Origin: Paraspadella gotoi
Taxonomy: Eukaryota > Chaetognatha
Length of the DNA stretch: 64,000 bases
Assembly: GCA_051294375.1 (NCBI GenBank)
Contig: CM119267.1
Coordinates: 4,111,260 to 4,175,259 of the forward strand
Direction of reading: 5' to 3'
The notes under the pieces: model-generated
What the model saw: the letters and a program-made list of their open reading frames with translations, nothing else
Told to the model about the DNA's origin: nothing
Databases searched by the model: none
Translations under genes and position numbers: made by a program
Shown here: positions 9,926 to 21,700 of the stretch, piece by piece
How positions within the stretch are numbered: position 1 is the stretch's first letter
Layout: every line of letters starts with the position of its first letter

Positions 9926-12474
9926 ATGAACTCCGGTACCGATCCCGACGCCTTGGACACTGAGGACGGCTTCCTAGCCGCCGAATCAATATCGATCCCT
10001 ACAGAAGACTCCTCTCACGCACCCGATGGAAGCTCCGATTCTAGTCACCCATCAACGATCATTCATCCCTCTGTCGAATCGGCCGCCGCAGCAGCCGCCG
10101 GCGTCTTGGGCGACATTCTCGATCGCGTCGCTTACGACGCCGCTTCGACGAACGAGACGCCGGAGGAGAAGTTGGCCTCTATCGGCGACGACTTTATCGT
10201 CATCCGAAAAGCTCACAAGCGCAGTTTGTTGACGCCCGATTCGAGTGCGGAGCATCAACCCAAAAGATCCCTAGGATTGTTCTTATACTCGTCTTCGTCG
10301 TCTTCGTCTTCTTCATCTTCGACCTCTTACGCCTCATTCAGCGACGACGGCGGCGACAATCCAAAATCAGTGGCGGAAGCTTTGAAATGCAAAGAATCGA
10401 TCCCCCAGACGAAAGAAGACGACGAAGAGGATTTCATCGGACCTCGCTTGCCCTCCCGATCCCGTAGACCCCCTGTAGTCATTAAGGACGACGAAGAGGA
10501 CGACAGCGACGACGAAGACTCGTTCTTCGGTTCCCGCAGACTCCCGCGTCCTCGCCGAACCCCGGTAGTGATCAAGGATGACGACGACGACGACGACAGC
10601 GACGATGACGCCGACCACGATAACGACGGTTCCCCGACGGCGGTTCGAACCCGAACCGAAGACGAGGAAGCCAAGGAAGAAGAGACGGGAGTTCTTCCTT
10701 CGCCGCCACCCCCGAATTGGCGAGCGACTGTATCGTTGCGTGCGCGCGAGTACGGGGCGAGCGGATTTGGCAAGTCTTGTAGACGCGCTCGGTCGCATGG
10801 GGGTTTCGTGCGCGACGCGTGCGGCTCGAGGTTTTGCGTGGAGAAATTCGATCTCCTTTGCAAGTTGGACAATCACCGAGGATGCGTCAATACCCTAAAC
10901 TTTAACCAGTCCGGTTTGTTCTTTGAATATCTATTCAATATTTTAAATATTAGAATCATCTTCACGATTCCGTCTCCATCATCTCGAAAACATTTACCGT
11001 GTTTAATAATAGTTATTCGGTAGTTTTAGATTAATTTTAATTGGTACAAATCGTTAAATATTGTTTTGTTTTCAGGTTCGAAATTGGCCACGGGTTCCGA
11101 CGACCTCCACGTCATAGTTTGGGACTGGAACCGTGCCTCATCGCGCGGTCCCCCGGAGGCCGTCCGCGCTGGCGCAGCTCGGCACCGCTGGCCTTCTCGT
11201 TCGCGTTCGAACGAAGGCAAGCTCGATGACGCCATTTGCATCAAGTACGACAGTGGGCACCGATCTAACGTCTTTCAAGCCAAGTTCCTGCCTTTCACTA
11301 ACGACGCCGTCATCGTCTCTTGTGCCAGAGACGGACAGGTTCAATCTTGTCACGATTGCTTTTTTTAGCGTCGACATTTCCCTTTTACTTTTCTCTCTAC
11401 ACTCGACAGGTGCGAGTGGCCGACATATCTTCCGACGGCACCTGTCGCGGCACACGCCGTTTGGCCTCTCACCGCCTCTCCGCCCATAAATTGGCCACCA
11501 GCGCCGCCTCCAGTCACTCGTTTCTCAGCTGCGGTGAAGACGCCGTCGTAAAAAACATCGACTTGCGAAGCGATCGACCCACCGACCTTTTGATCACGCG
11601 TCATAACGGCTCAAAAATTCCTCTCTACAGCGTCAACGCTCACCCGCTCGACTCTCATCTTTTCATCACTTCGGGAAAGGACCCTTGGGTGCGTCTTTAT
11701 GATCGGCGCCAGATTCGCTTGAACGACACGGGAGACGCGGCGCCGCTCAAGAGATTCGCGCCGCGAGCCCTCGTGGAGACCTCTTCATCGTCGAGCCACG
11801 CTAAGTGCAACGTCACCTGCGCCGTTTTTAGTCACGACGGCTCGGAGATCCTCGCCACCTACAACGACGAGGACATTTACCTGTTCGATACCGACGCCGA
11901 CGGTAACGATGACGGCGTGGTGGACCGACACGTCCACCGATACTCGGGTCATCGTAACTCCTCCACCGTCAAAGGTGTCAACTTTTACGGTCCCTCCTCC
12001 GAATTCGTCGTTTCCGGTAGCGACTGCGGTCACGTCTTTCTCTGGGACAAGAAATCTGAAACGCTGGTCAATTTTCTCGACGGCGACGAGGGCGGAGTAG
12101 TCAACTGCCTGGAGCCGCACCCCTCGCTTCCGGTGCTCGCCACATCGGGCCTCGACCACGACATCAAAGTATGGTCGCCGACGAAAGAGGGCGGGCCCGA
12201 TTTCTCCGCCCTGCTCAAGACCATAAAGAAAAACGGAAGGGATAGGGCGGACGACTCGAACGGGGAAGGGACGCTGCTCGACAGTCAAATGCTCTGGTTT
12301 CTCATGCAGCATTTGAGGAGGTCGAGGAGGAGGAGGGACGGAGAGGACGAAGACGAAGACGACGACGACGAAGATCTGGGCGGGATGTCGTCGGATGATG
12401 ATGACGATGACGGTGTGGAGGAACCAGAGGCCGATCCTAGAGCGGGGAACGTCATTGACTGCAATCCTTCGTAA
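9926..12474 (+). CDS. DCAF8: DDB1-CUL4 associated factor 8 (WD-repeat substrate receptor)
   Basis: Three exons: 9926-10913, 11076-11338, 11410-12474; 771 residues. DCAF8 is a WD40 substrate receptor of CUL4-DDB1 ubiquitin ligases. The WD part runs from about residue 310 to 720 and carries blocks nearly identical to human DCAF8: [115 protein letters not shown] and the post-[15 protein letters not shown]. The N-terminal 280 residues are low complexity, with a poly-Ser run (about 10285-10323) and several Asp/Glu runs; the C-terminus is again acidic. A lineage insertion of about 25 residues ([12 protein letters not shown] onward) interrupts a blade loop between VWDWN and SGHRSNV. Confidence 0.93.
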
Positions 12475-12715
12475 AATCTATGACAGTTTTTAAACCAAAA
12501 CAAATTTTTCTTTTGCTCATTTACATGTGATACGAGGTTGAATAACTTCGCCGAAATTTGCTTCGTTGGTGGTCTTTTTTTCTTATCATGCGTATACGCT
12601 ATAATCCCCTTTTGTCGATATGAATGATTCGTCCAGCTCACAAAAAAAATTGAGTTATTTAATTAATAATTATTAGGTAATAGATCTCCTTCCGCAATCT
12701 TTTCAAAATTAAACC

Positions 12716-15700
12716 ATGCGATCCTTGTCGGTGGTGGATCGATTGGAGTTCGACACGTGCATCGGCAACGTGATGCCCGACGCCGTCTGTGTCGCCGACG
12801 TTGACAACGATGGCGTCGACGAAGTCTGCGTCGGAAACACGGAAGGCGCAGTTTTCGTCTTTAAGTCTTCGTCGTCGCGACCCTGGTGTCAGTGGTCTTG
12901 CGCCGCCAGCGACGAAGGTAAAAAACTACTATTGTCCAACACTATAAAGTGTAATATATAAATGTATTCGGTGGCTGATCATATGATGGAAAACCCTCTT
13001 GATGATAATAGGCTCCTCGGAGATGGTCAGCTGCCTAACTGTTGGCGACGTCTGCAACAAAAACAAAAACTTTCTGGTTGTGCTTTCAACGGCGGGTTGG
13101 ATCCACGTGTTCGATCTTAACGGCGATGCGGTCCCCAAATCTCGATCGAGCAGCGTCAATCGTCAGGCCCTCGTCAGATCCTCCAGCAACACCATGAGTC
13201 CTGCAGGAGGAAAGGATCCTTTCTCGACACCGAAAGGTTCGTGGGCAATTTGAAATTTCGAAAAGAAATTCGAAAGAAAAAAGACGGACCATCGCAGATT
13301 TGTCCGACTCGGGCTCCATCGCGGCTTCGTCTACGGCGCCGGACGTCAAGCCCTTTTTTTCCCAAAGATTCTCTTTTAACTTCAACGCGAAAATAGTTTC
13401 TGTGGCTCAGGTTAGCAGCTTCAAAACATGATAAAGGCTCTTTTGAGAATGTCAAAAGTTAAACGATTTAAATGTTTCTTGAAAAGATGTTTAACAGTAC
13501 ATTCGTTTGAAAATTTGCCATCCCAACTCAGGAAGTAGTTTATTTTTTTATTTTTTTTTATAGAATAGAAATTAAGACTTGGTAGATTCTGGAATTGAGA
13601 TTTTTGGAGCTTTATAACAGTAACGAATAAAATTGAAACAATTGGTATTCATCCAACTCGTATATTTTCTTCCTAAAAAAAAACTACAAGATTTATCCGA
13701 TTGATGGATCGATAATCTTCGCCGCTTTTAAATTTTGAACTAGCTAAATCATTTAGGTATCATACGACGCAGTGGGTTTTCTTTCATTTATCACTCGCAC
13801 GCGAGTTTTCTGTCGAAGCTGGTCAGAGCAACCCCCATCGCCTGCACCGCGCACAGAGGGTAGCGGAAGTCCAGGGTAAAATGGTCCGTGTCCACGCGTC
13901 CGAATTGGAGGATGACGTAGTCGGGATCTCGCTCGTGCACGACTTGGAAATTCTTGATGGACGCTTGAGTTACTCGACCGTGAAAGTTGAGCACGAAACT
14001 TTGAGTGTCCTCGTTCCACTGCGGGCTCTTGTTCCACATTTGAATGAGGTTCGTCGTTGCTGTGACCGGGAGTGATCAACGAATTATGATTACTAATGAT
14101 TCATAAGTGTCTCGTATTTAGATTAACAAAATGATTTATAGTTTTAGGTATAAGTTATAATTGTCTAATTTTTTTGTGAACAACGTACGTCGATATTACT
14201 TTTCACCTTCGGTCTTGAGCCTATTAACGATGCTGTCACCCTCGGCCTTGGGCTTGAGCACGACTCTCTTTCCGTCACTCGTCATTCCTGGAACGACGAC
14301 TCCTATTCTCCGAGGTCCCTTTAACCCCAACACGTTGGGACGATAGGTAACCACGGCCAGTTCCGCGTCGATCCCGGACGGACCATTCTGGCAAATTAAA
14401 ACGGAGAGTGGGGAGATTGACAAACATTTGGTGAAAAAATTGTGAAAAAAAAAAACTAACAGCGGCCTCTTTCTCGTTCTTCTTTCGATAGACGGTGAAG
14501 TTGGTTCCCAGAATGTTTGCCTTGACGCCGGCAATCTCTCTCGTCGTCCCGTCGCCGGCTTCCACGGAGATTTCGTAGGTCGCCGTCGCGCTCTTCTTTT
14601 TCTTCGCCGTCATCGACATTCGAACTTCGCCACCTTCGAAGACTAGCTCGAAGAAGGATCCCTTTCGGTGGAGGCGACACCGGACGGCCGATTTGAGCTA
14701 AAGACAAATTGATTACGAGATTACGAGATAGTTATCATAAACTCTGCGCCGCGCGAACCTGTGAGGGCGCCGATCGCAGCATGAACGCCTCGACGTCCTT
14801 TCGGAAAAGCTGGAGGTATTCCCGCCACTCGTGACATCCTTCGTCGTTGGGATCTTCGCATTCGCTCTCTTCTTCCCGTCCATCTCGTCGGTTCCGCGTT
14901 CCTATCTTTTCTCCGTCATCGTCGTCGTCGCAATCGCTGACGCAGTTGATTTCCCTTTCGAGATCCACCTCCCAATCTTCCTCCGTGTATTTCGTGAGCG
15001 GAGTGAATTCTCTCTCCGTCTCCTTTTCTCCCCTTTTTTCCCTCTCCACTTCGATCCTTCGTTTCACATCGGTCTCGAGTCGCGATTCCCGTTTTCTCTG
15101 ACGTCGCTCGATATCGCCGACGAAGATGGGCGTGTCTCCCGCTGGTTCGTCGCTGTTAAAAGGGAAGGTTCCGAGTATTTAGCTTACTCCTTGTTCTTCG
15201 CTGTTGAATGCTTTCGTTAAAGATATTTCGATTTTTAATGAATAACATTTTTTTAATTTTAAGCCGCGGTGCGCAACCTTTTACGAACAAAGACGTTTTC
15301 CTCGTTAACTAATATGACGTCCTCGACTTCTTCGTCGGATGAAGATTTCGAGTCGGAACTCGAGTTTTCCATCTTTTCGATCGAGAGCCTCTCGGGCTCC
15401 TCGATCTTTTCCTCATCGCGGGTTAGGGTCATCGTCGTCGAAGACGATGCTGTTTTCGCCGACTGAGGGCGAACTGATGTTTGGCCGCCAAAGTAATCGC
15501 TCTGCCGCAAGGAAAGTGCCGAGGTTGGCCGTCCAAAATCGAGCTTATGCAGAGGGGCGAAGAATGTAAATGTAGTTGTATTCCACCTTTGATGAATCTA
15601 AATCGTCGGACCTGCGAAACCTGCACTTGTCGCTTAGCCTTTTGCCTTTCCTCAAAGAGTTTCCATTGTGCTTGGAGTCTGGAAGGCTCTTCCACCACTT

Positions 15701-18700
15701 CGTTATCCATTTCGTCGTCAGAAAAAAAAAAAACAAATGAGGAAAACTTGGGCGCTTTCTACTAAGTGTCTTAAACGAAAAAAACTGTTTTAACTACGTT
15801 TTTTTTTTCTCCTTTTCGAAAATTATTTTTACGAATAGTATCTATGCCGTAGTAAAGTAAAGAATCGTTTTAGATACGGAGTTTTTCGTCCTGTTGATCG
15901 TCATTCCTTTAGAATTTACCAAATTTCTTTTCGCTTCTATAGGTGACAACGCCGCAGTACGAGGACGACGTTGATTTCAAGTTAGTCATCGCCTACACTG
16001 ACCGGGTGGTGCGACTGTTCGCCTGGCGTGACGGGCCGGCCTGCGTGGGCGCCGTTGCCTCGCCCCTGAGCGGCGGCGTCTACTCTCCCTTCGAGGAGTT
16101 AAACTTCAACATGCTGGCAGGAAACGGTGGTGGGGCCGAAGATTCTTCAAACACGACTCAAGGTTTCCCTCCAAGCTTTAAACTTACTCATCTTTCGTCG
16201 CTTCACTGTAAAAAATTACAATAGATTCGGTGACGGCGGACAAAGAGCCAACGACGAGCCGTTGCAGCTCATTCAGCGGAATCTCCGCCGAACAAGGCGC
16301 TCAAGGCAATTTCGATCTCGTATTCATTTGGACTTTGCCTGGACAAATCTACTCTGTCTCCTGCCTTTGCCCGCTGCCCGAATGCGGCTGCGAAGGTCGA
16401 GGCTGCTGCGGCGCTGAATCGTGCTGCGACGGCGGCGCCGGCCAAGAAAAACGCTGTTGGTGTGACAGGATTTTCGTATCTCAGCCCGGGGGAAAGTTCG
16501 CGTCGCTGAGGGCTAAGGAAGAATCTTCGATCACGGTTAGCGTCAGGAAGGACGAGGGGAAGTCGACCGCCAAGAAGTCGACCGAGGAAAAGAAATCAGA
16601 ATCGGAAAATCTCAGGCTCGACGCTCAATCGACGGAACCCAAACCCGAGGACCATTTTCCCCTTCAGGGTCTCGTCAAGTTGCACGCCATGAACGTGAGT
16701 CGCCGTTAAGAAGAGAAACATGAGGTCATGCGATGGGTTAAACTCGATACGGTAGCTCGTTTGCTTTCGCCAAGTCTTTTATTGATTTGCGATGCTCATT
16801 GCTCAAGATAATTAGTTTGTTTAAAAACCACTTGAAACTTTTGTTTTTTTGTTGAATTTTGATTTGTTGACTCTCCATTTGATCATTGAAGCATATCTTT
16901 TAAATTTATTTTTAGTCGAAAGCGGACCGGTTCAAGTCGGACGGGGTCGTCACTCACATTTTCTCCTTTCGCCACTTTTTCCCTGGAGATACGAGTCCTG
17001 TAGTGGTCACTGTATTAACCACCATCGACGGGGGCGTCTCCGTCTATGTCTTACAGTCACACAATCATGATAAGCAAGGTAATCTTTCGTGTTTATGGGT
17101 TCGCCTATTTATTTTTCTTGCTTTTTATTTTATCTTTTTTTTTCTTCTTTAATCAGGTTCGACCGAAACGGAACGTTTGTTGTGGTCGAAACACTTGGAC
17201 AACCAGTTTTACTTTCTTCGGAGCTTGAACTCTTTCGCGCCTCGATCGCCACCGCTTTTCGCCGCCTCGAGTTGGGACGGACAAACGATCGTCTTCAACC
17301 TGGAGAGAGAAATGGTCAAAATTCGCGTCGAGGATTCCATCTCGGCCTTCGTCGTTGGAAGGCGAGTGCTAAGTCAATCTTTAACGCAGTTAAATTATGT
17401 TTAATGTAAACACAAAATGTAAACAAATTATGTAAAATTTACATAGTTCTGTTGCTCCTAGTTTAATAACACCGGCCCCAAACTTAAACATATCGGAATT
17501 TATTCTTTGAAATAAAAAATGAAATTATCTTTGGTTTTTATGGGACCGGTTCATTTATATGAGTAATTTATTTATAATTATAGTTATTTTATTATTTGCC
17601 AGAGGAGGATTAAGCCTGCCGTCCAATTCTCCTCTTCCTCTTCTTCTTCTTTCCTCCTCCTCCTCAGTATATTTTGTCTAGTGATACATTCTCTCGTTTC
17701 TACTCTTGGCGAAAAATACCATTATTTTCCCCTCTATTTCTTCACGCCTTCAATACCCCTCAAGTGGCGCCTTCTTCGCGGCTCGATACCCTACTCCCCA
17801 TGGATTAAGTTTCCTGTGCAAACTCTCATAAAAAAAAAAAACCGTGGAAATTCTATATATAAAAAGACTATCTTTCTTCACTAACAACGAAAAACAAACT
17901 TAAAAAAAAATAATAAAAAATAATAATGCAAATCCACAAATTCTATCATGTTGTTCTTCCCCACCAACAAAGTAGCATCTGCTCTGCAAACGCGACATCT
18001 CCCGAGAGAAAAACGAAGAGGAAACCTCCTCTTCCCCGCCTTCTCTTCCCCCTCCCGTACGCTACCTCAGTACGCCGACACGAGACAGAATCACTTCTTC
18101 TGTTCGCGCTTTTGCGCTCACAGTCTCCCGGTTTTTTTACGAAAATATTTTTTGATTATTTTTGTTGAATAATTTGCATATTTTTCGTTTCTTTTTTTGG
18201 AGTTCAGAATACAGATATTCTTCAACACGTGGCTTTTTGAAGTTTTTCTCTTCACGGCCGCCATCTTTTTCGTCTTCGTTGTGCGTGGCTTCGGAGGGAA
18301 GAGCCTTGACTCGGCCCTTTCGCTTGCCCTCGACGCACCCTGCGCGGCTGCGGAGGGAAGAGCTGCGACTCGGCCCTCTCGTTTGCCCACGGCGCTTAGT
18401 ACGGCTGCAGGGGGAAGAACCTTGTTTTCGGCCCCTTGTTTGTCCAGTGCTCTCCGTTTTTTGGACTGAGGCGCGTGTTTTCAACTCGACTACCCTCATG
18501 TCTCTTCCGCCGCCGCCTTCGCCGCCGCCTCCACCGCCGCCTCCACCATCAGCCATTCCGGGCTTTTCTGGTCAGGCCGAAGTCATGCCCCTTCAGATGG
18601 AGGCAGTTCTTCTCCAAATTAGCAACGCTCTTTCTAGCGTTCGTCGCGAATTTAAGGAGTTTCGCCGCTCGTCTCGTTCCGAGTTGGAGAGTCTTCGGCG

Positions 18701-21700
18701 GTGAGTTTCTTCTTTCTTTTCGTTTTTGTTTTTCGCCTTTTTTTGGCGTACATTCGGCGTACAGAGGGGTTTTCCTCCTGTGCCCCACCTAACTCGACTT
18801 TGTTTGTTTGTTTTTTGTCGGGCCTTCACCTGGTCTTGTTACAGGCTCACTTTGTTGGTGGGGAAGAACAACATGATAGAATTTATGGTTCCAAATGGAA
18901 CCGGGATTCTTCATGTTCTTCCCCACCAACAACACACCACACGTCCACCCCTGGCACCACCGGTGGTGGAGGGCGGCTCAGGCTCGCTTGTCTTGTTTGG
19001 TGGGGTGTTTTTTTTGGGTTCTTTTTTTGAGACTGTCATTTTTCAATGATTTCTCTTTTTTTCCATGTACGTTTCTTCATGGTTCTTGGACGCCTCTGTT
19101 CGCCATTTCGCCGTTCTTCGTCGATCTTCGTTTGTTCGCCCAGCGATTTGGAGTCTTCGCTTTCTTTGGCGGCCTCTTCGGCGGCGGATCGGCCTTCACG
19201 CTCCGAGCGGGTGACTGCGTCACGCCTTCCTCGAGCCCCATCTGCGCAAGTCGACGACGACGCCTCCGTTTCCGGATCAGAGGAGGGTTCCTCCTCTGAA
19301 GAGTCTGCTGCGGGGTTTGACAACTTCCTGTCTCGTCGTGCTTCTGTACAGCCTTCGGAGTGGGTCCTACAGCAGTGGAGGGATTTGCGCAGAGTTGGCC
19401 AGGACGACGTTCTTTTACCGTCGTGGGACGTGCTTTCCGCCAATACGCGTTTCCGGCGCTGGTCGGATGTTTCTTCGCCGGCGGATTTTCGTCCTCCTGC
19501 TCAAGAGAGTTGCCTTGCCGCTCAGTTCGACGCCGTTCGGAAGGACTCCAAGACGAGCGCGCGTTTTCAAGGCTTTTGACGGCATCATGAGGGACGCCGG
19601 AGCGTCCGCTCATGCTGTCCTTTCTGTCGCTGACGCTCTCCGCCTCATGGTTGAGGCCCTTCGCTCGGAGGGGCCCGGTGCAGTGGACGCAGGCCACCTT
19701 GACGATCTTGCCAAGCCCCTTGGAGACGCCTCGTCGGGTTTGGCGGCGATTTTTGGTTCGGCCCTCTCCGAGTCTCGGCGCTTAGTTGACGCTGCCCCTT
19801 CGGATCTCAAGACAGTTCTGTCCAGTTCTCCGCCCTCCACGTCGTTCTTTTTTCGGAGACCGCTCCACAGACGTCACTCAAGCGTTCCATTCTTCGCTTC
19901 TCCGCTCCGGGGCGCCACACAATTGCGCCTGTTCTGCTAGCCGCAAGCGTGGGCGTGGCAGTCCGCGTAGTCCCGCTCGCCGTCCTCCGTCACGCCTCGC
20001 AAGTCTTCGCCGCCTCCCAAGCGTAGGGGTGGGGCTCCAGGGACGTCTAAGGACGCCGATTGATCGCCCGACAGCTCTTTCGGCCGTTGCCTCGTCCGGC
20101 CGTCAGTTTCTCCAGGCCCGGCTTTCGTCCATGGACTGGTTTTTTGCGGTTTCTCATCCCCCCTTCTACGACGTCCGGTCAAGTGGGCGTGGCGCTTCAC
20201 CGGAAGTCTTCGCGGGATTCCCCCCTCTTGGTTTGCTTGGTTACGAGTGATTCTGTCTCGTGTCGGCGTACTGAGGTAGCGTACGGGAGGGGGAAGAGAA
20301 GGCGGGGAAGAGGAGGTTTCCTCTTCGTTTTTCTCTCGGGAGATGTCGCGTTTGCAGAGCAGATGCTCACTTTGTTGGTGGGGAAGAACCATGAAGAATC
20401 CCGGTTCCATTTGGAACCATAAATTCTGGACAAGAATATAATGGATCTACTTGCTTTGGGTTTTTAAAGGCAGAGGGGACATATGTGTATTCTGCACCAA
20501 ACTGTCTCCTCCTCAACTCAAACCTATTTCACCCAAGCCAATGCTTCAACCCAGACCACAAAAGCTAAGGCGAGTTTCAATAAATCAATTCCCTACTCAA
20601 CCTCCTCTTCCCAAACTACCCAAACCGCCATCATTTCTGATTCAGTTTCAACACAAACCAATGTTGCCAAGACTGATTCTCAAGTGCAGACCCACTTACC
20701 AACTGCCAAAGACTATGCTAAAGATGTAAAAACTCAAGCTGAAAAAATCCAAGGAGAAACTTCATTTGCAAGAATCAACTTAAACAAGAATCAACACAAA
20801 AATCAAGCCTGCTCTTATCAGTCTCCGGTCAATAAATGGGGAAACAAAATCAAGAAATGAAAGAACTGGACCCTGGAAAGAATACATGATCCCTCAAACC
20901 TGCGCTGAAAAGATCTATATCCCCCCTCATCGACGTGTTCTTCAAGACCAAAGAAGGCAACCAGCTTTTGGAAAACCCAAAAATACTTACTCTAAACTGA
21001 TGGAAATAGACTTACGACCATGGTTGCGCCAGAAGTTTGCTGCATTTTTGGCTCAGACTTTACCATTGCCCTTTTTTAAAGAATCAATATCAGTCATGGT
21101 ACAGTTGCATAACTTGTCAATGACTGTGACATAAATTAAAAATAAACTTTTAATCATTTAAATAGCTTTTGATAGAAATCCAACAGTTTTAGTTTGTTAC
21201 TTCTCTCACTTTTTTAATTCTGTGTCTTTGTTTTTTTTTAGTCCAGAGGGAAGCATGACGATGTCATGCCACGCCATTGGGGGCCTGGACATGACATCTT
21301 GGGGTCAAGAAGGGGGACGCAGAGGAGGATTTAGCCTTCCGTCCAATTTTCCTCATCCTCTTCTTCTTCTTTCCTCCTCCTGCCCCTCAGTATATTTTGT
21401 CTAGCAATACATTCTCTCGTTTCTACTCTTCGCGAAATATACCATTATTTTTCCCTCTATTTCTTCACGCCTTCAATACCCCTCAAGTTTGCGATATATA
21501 TTAAGTTCCCTTATAAATTTTCCCTCTCCGTCTCACTACGTAGGTTGGGATTCGAATCTCCCCTTTTCCCGCTGCCACCTCCCGACCCCAACAAACTCTC
21601 TTTCCTCTTCGTCACCACCAACGGAAAAATCGTCGTCCTCGGGATCGACTTTTGTTTTTCGCGTTTATCCCCTACGACGCTGATAGAGGCGCTGGAGTCG

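Larger units (their letters stand above)
17938..20420 (+). mobile_element. DIRS-like tyrosine-recombinase retroelement relic, non-autonomous
   Basis: The ends are long inverted repeats: about 150 bp from 17955 onward (CTTCCCCACCAACAAAGT, through ACGAGACAGAATCAC at about 18092) recur in reverse complement at about 20250-20395. Each end also has its own outer extension: AAATTCTATCATG on the left, and the palindromic GGTTCC-AAAT-GGAACC plus CAT on the right. A central segment (18845-18933) is the reverse complement of the left end joined to that of the right end, the hallmark internal complementary region of DIRS-1 elements. No target duplication is seen; instead AAATTCT lies at the left end and directly after the right end, as expected for recombinase-mediated integration. 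No reverse transcriptase, methyltransferase or recombinase ORF remains. It interrupts the LTR element. Confidence 0.65.
17600..21487 (+). mobile_element. non-autonomous LTR retroelement in ITFG2 intron 7
   Basis: Two direct repeats of about 165 bp (17600-17764 and 21320-21487), both beginning CAGAGGAGGATT and ending CAATACCCCTCAAG, bound the unit. The flanks carry a 5-bp target duplication, TTTGC at 17595-17599 and 21488-21492. TGGCGCC starts at 17765, directly after the left repeat, where a tRNA primer-binding site belongs; a purine run (about 21307-21317) precedes the right repeat, as a polypurine tract would. The interior has no protease, reverse transcriptase or integrase. Between 20483 and 21134 are two short Thr/Gln-rich ORFs of unknown origin. 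A second element (17938-20420) is inserted inside. Termini are not the usual TG...CA. Confidence 0.75.

Noticed and set aside
10327-10872. Long minus-strand Ser-rich ORF opposite DCAF8 exon 1
   Set aside because: Shadow of the Asp/Glu codon runs (GAC/GAA read backwards as Ser/Val); no independent gene features.
13753-14079. Alternative-frame ORFs overlapping the last tubby exon
   Set aside because: The frame ending SFDRKLACE is unambiguous tubby; the others are shadows.
20483-21134. Two Thr/Gln-rich ORFs as possible host genes
   Set aside because: They lie inside the LTR element between the nested insertion and the right LTR; no splice or homology evidence links them to a host gene.
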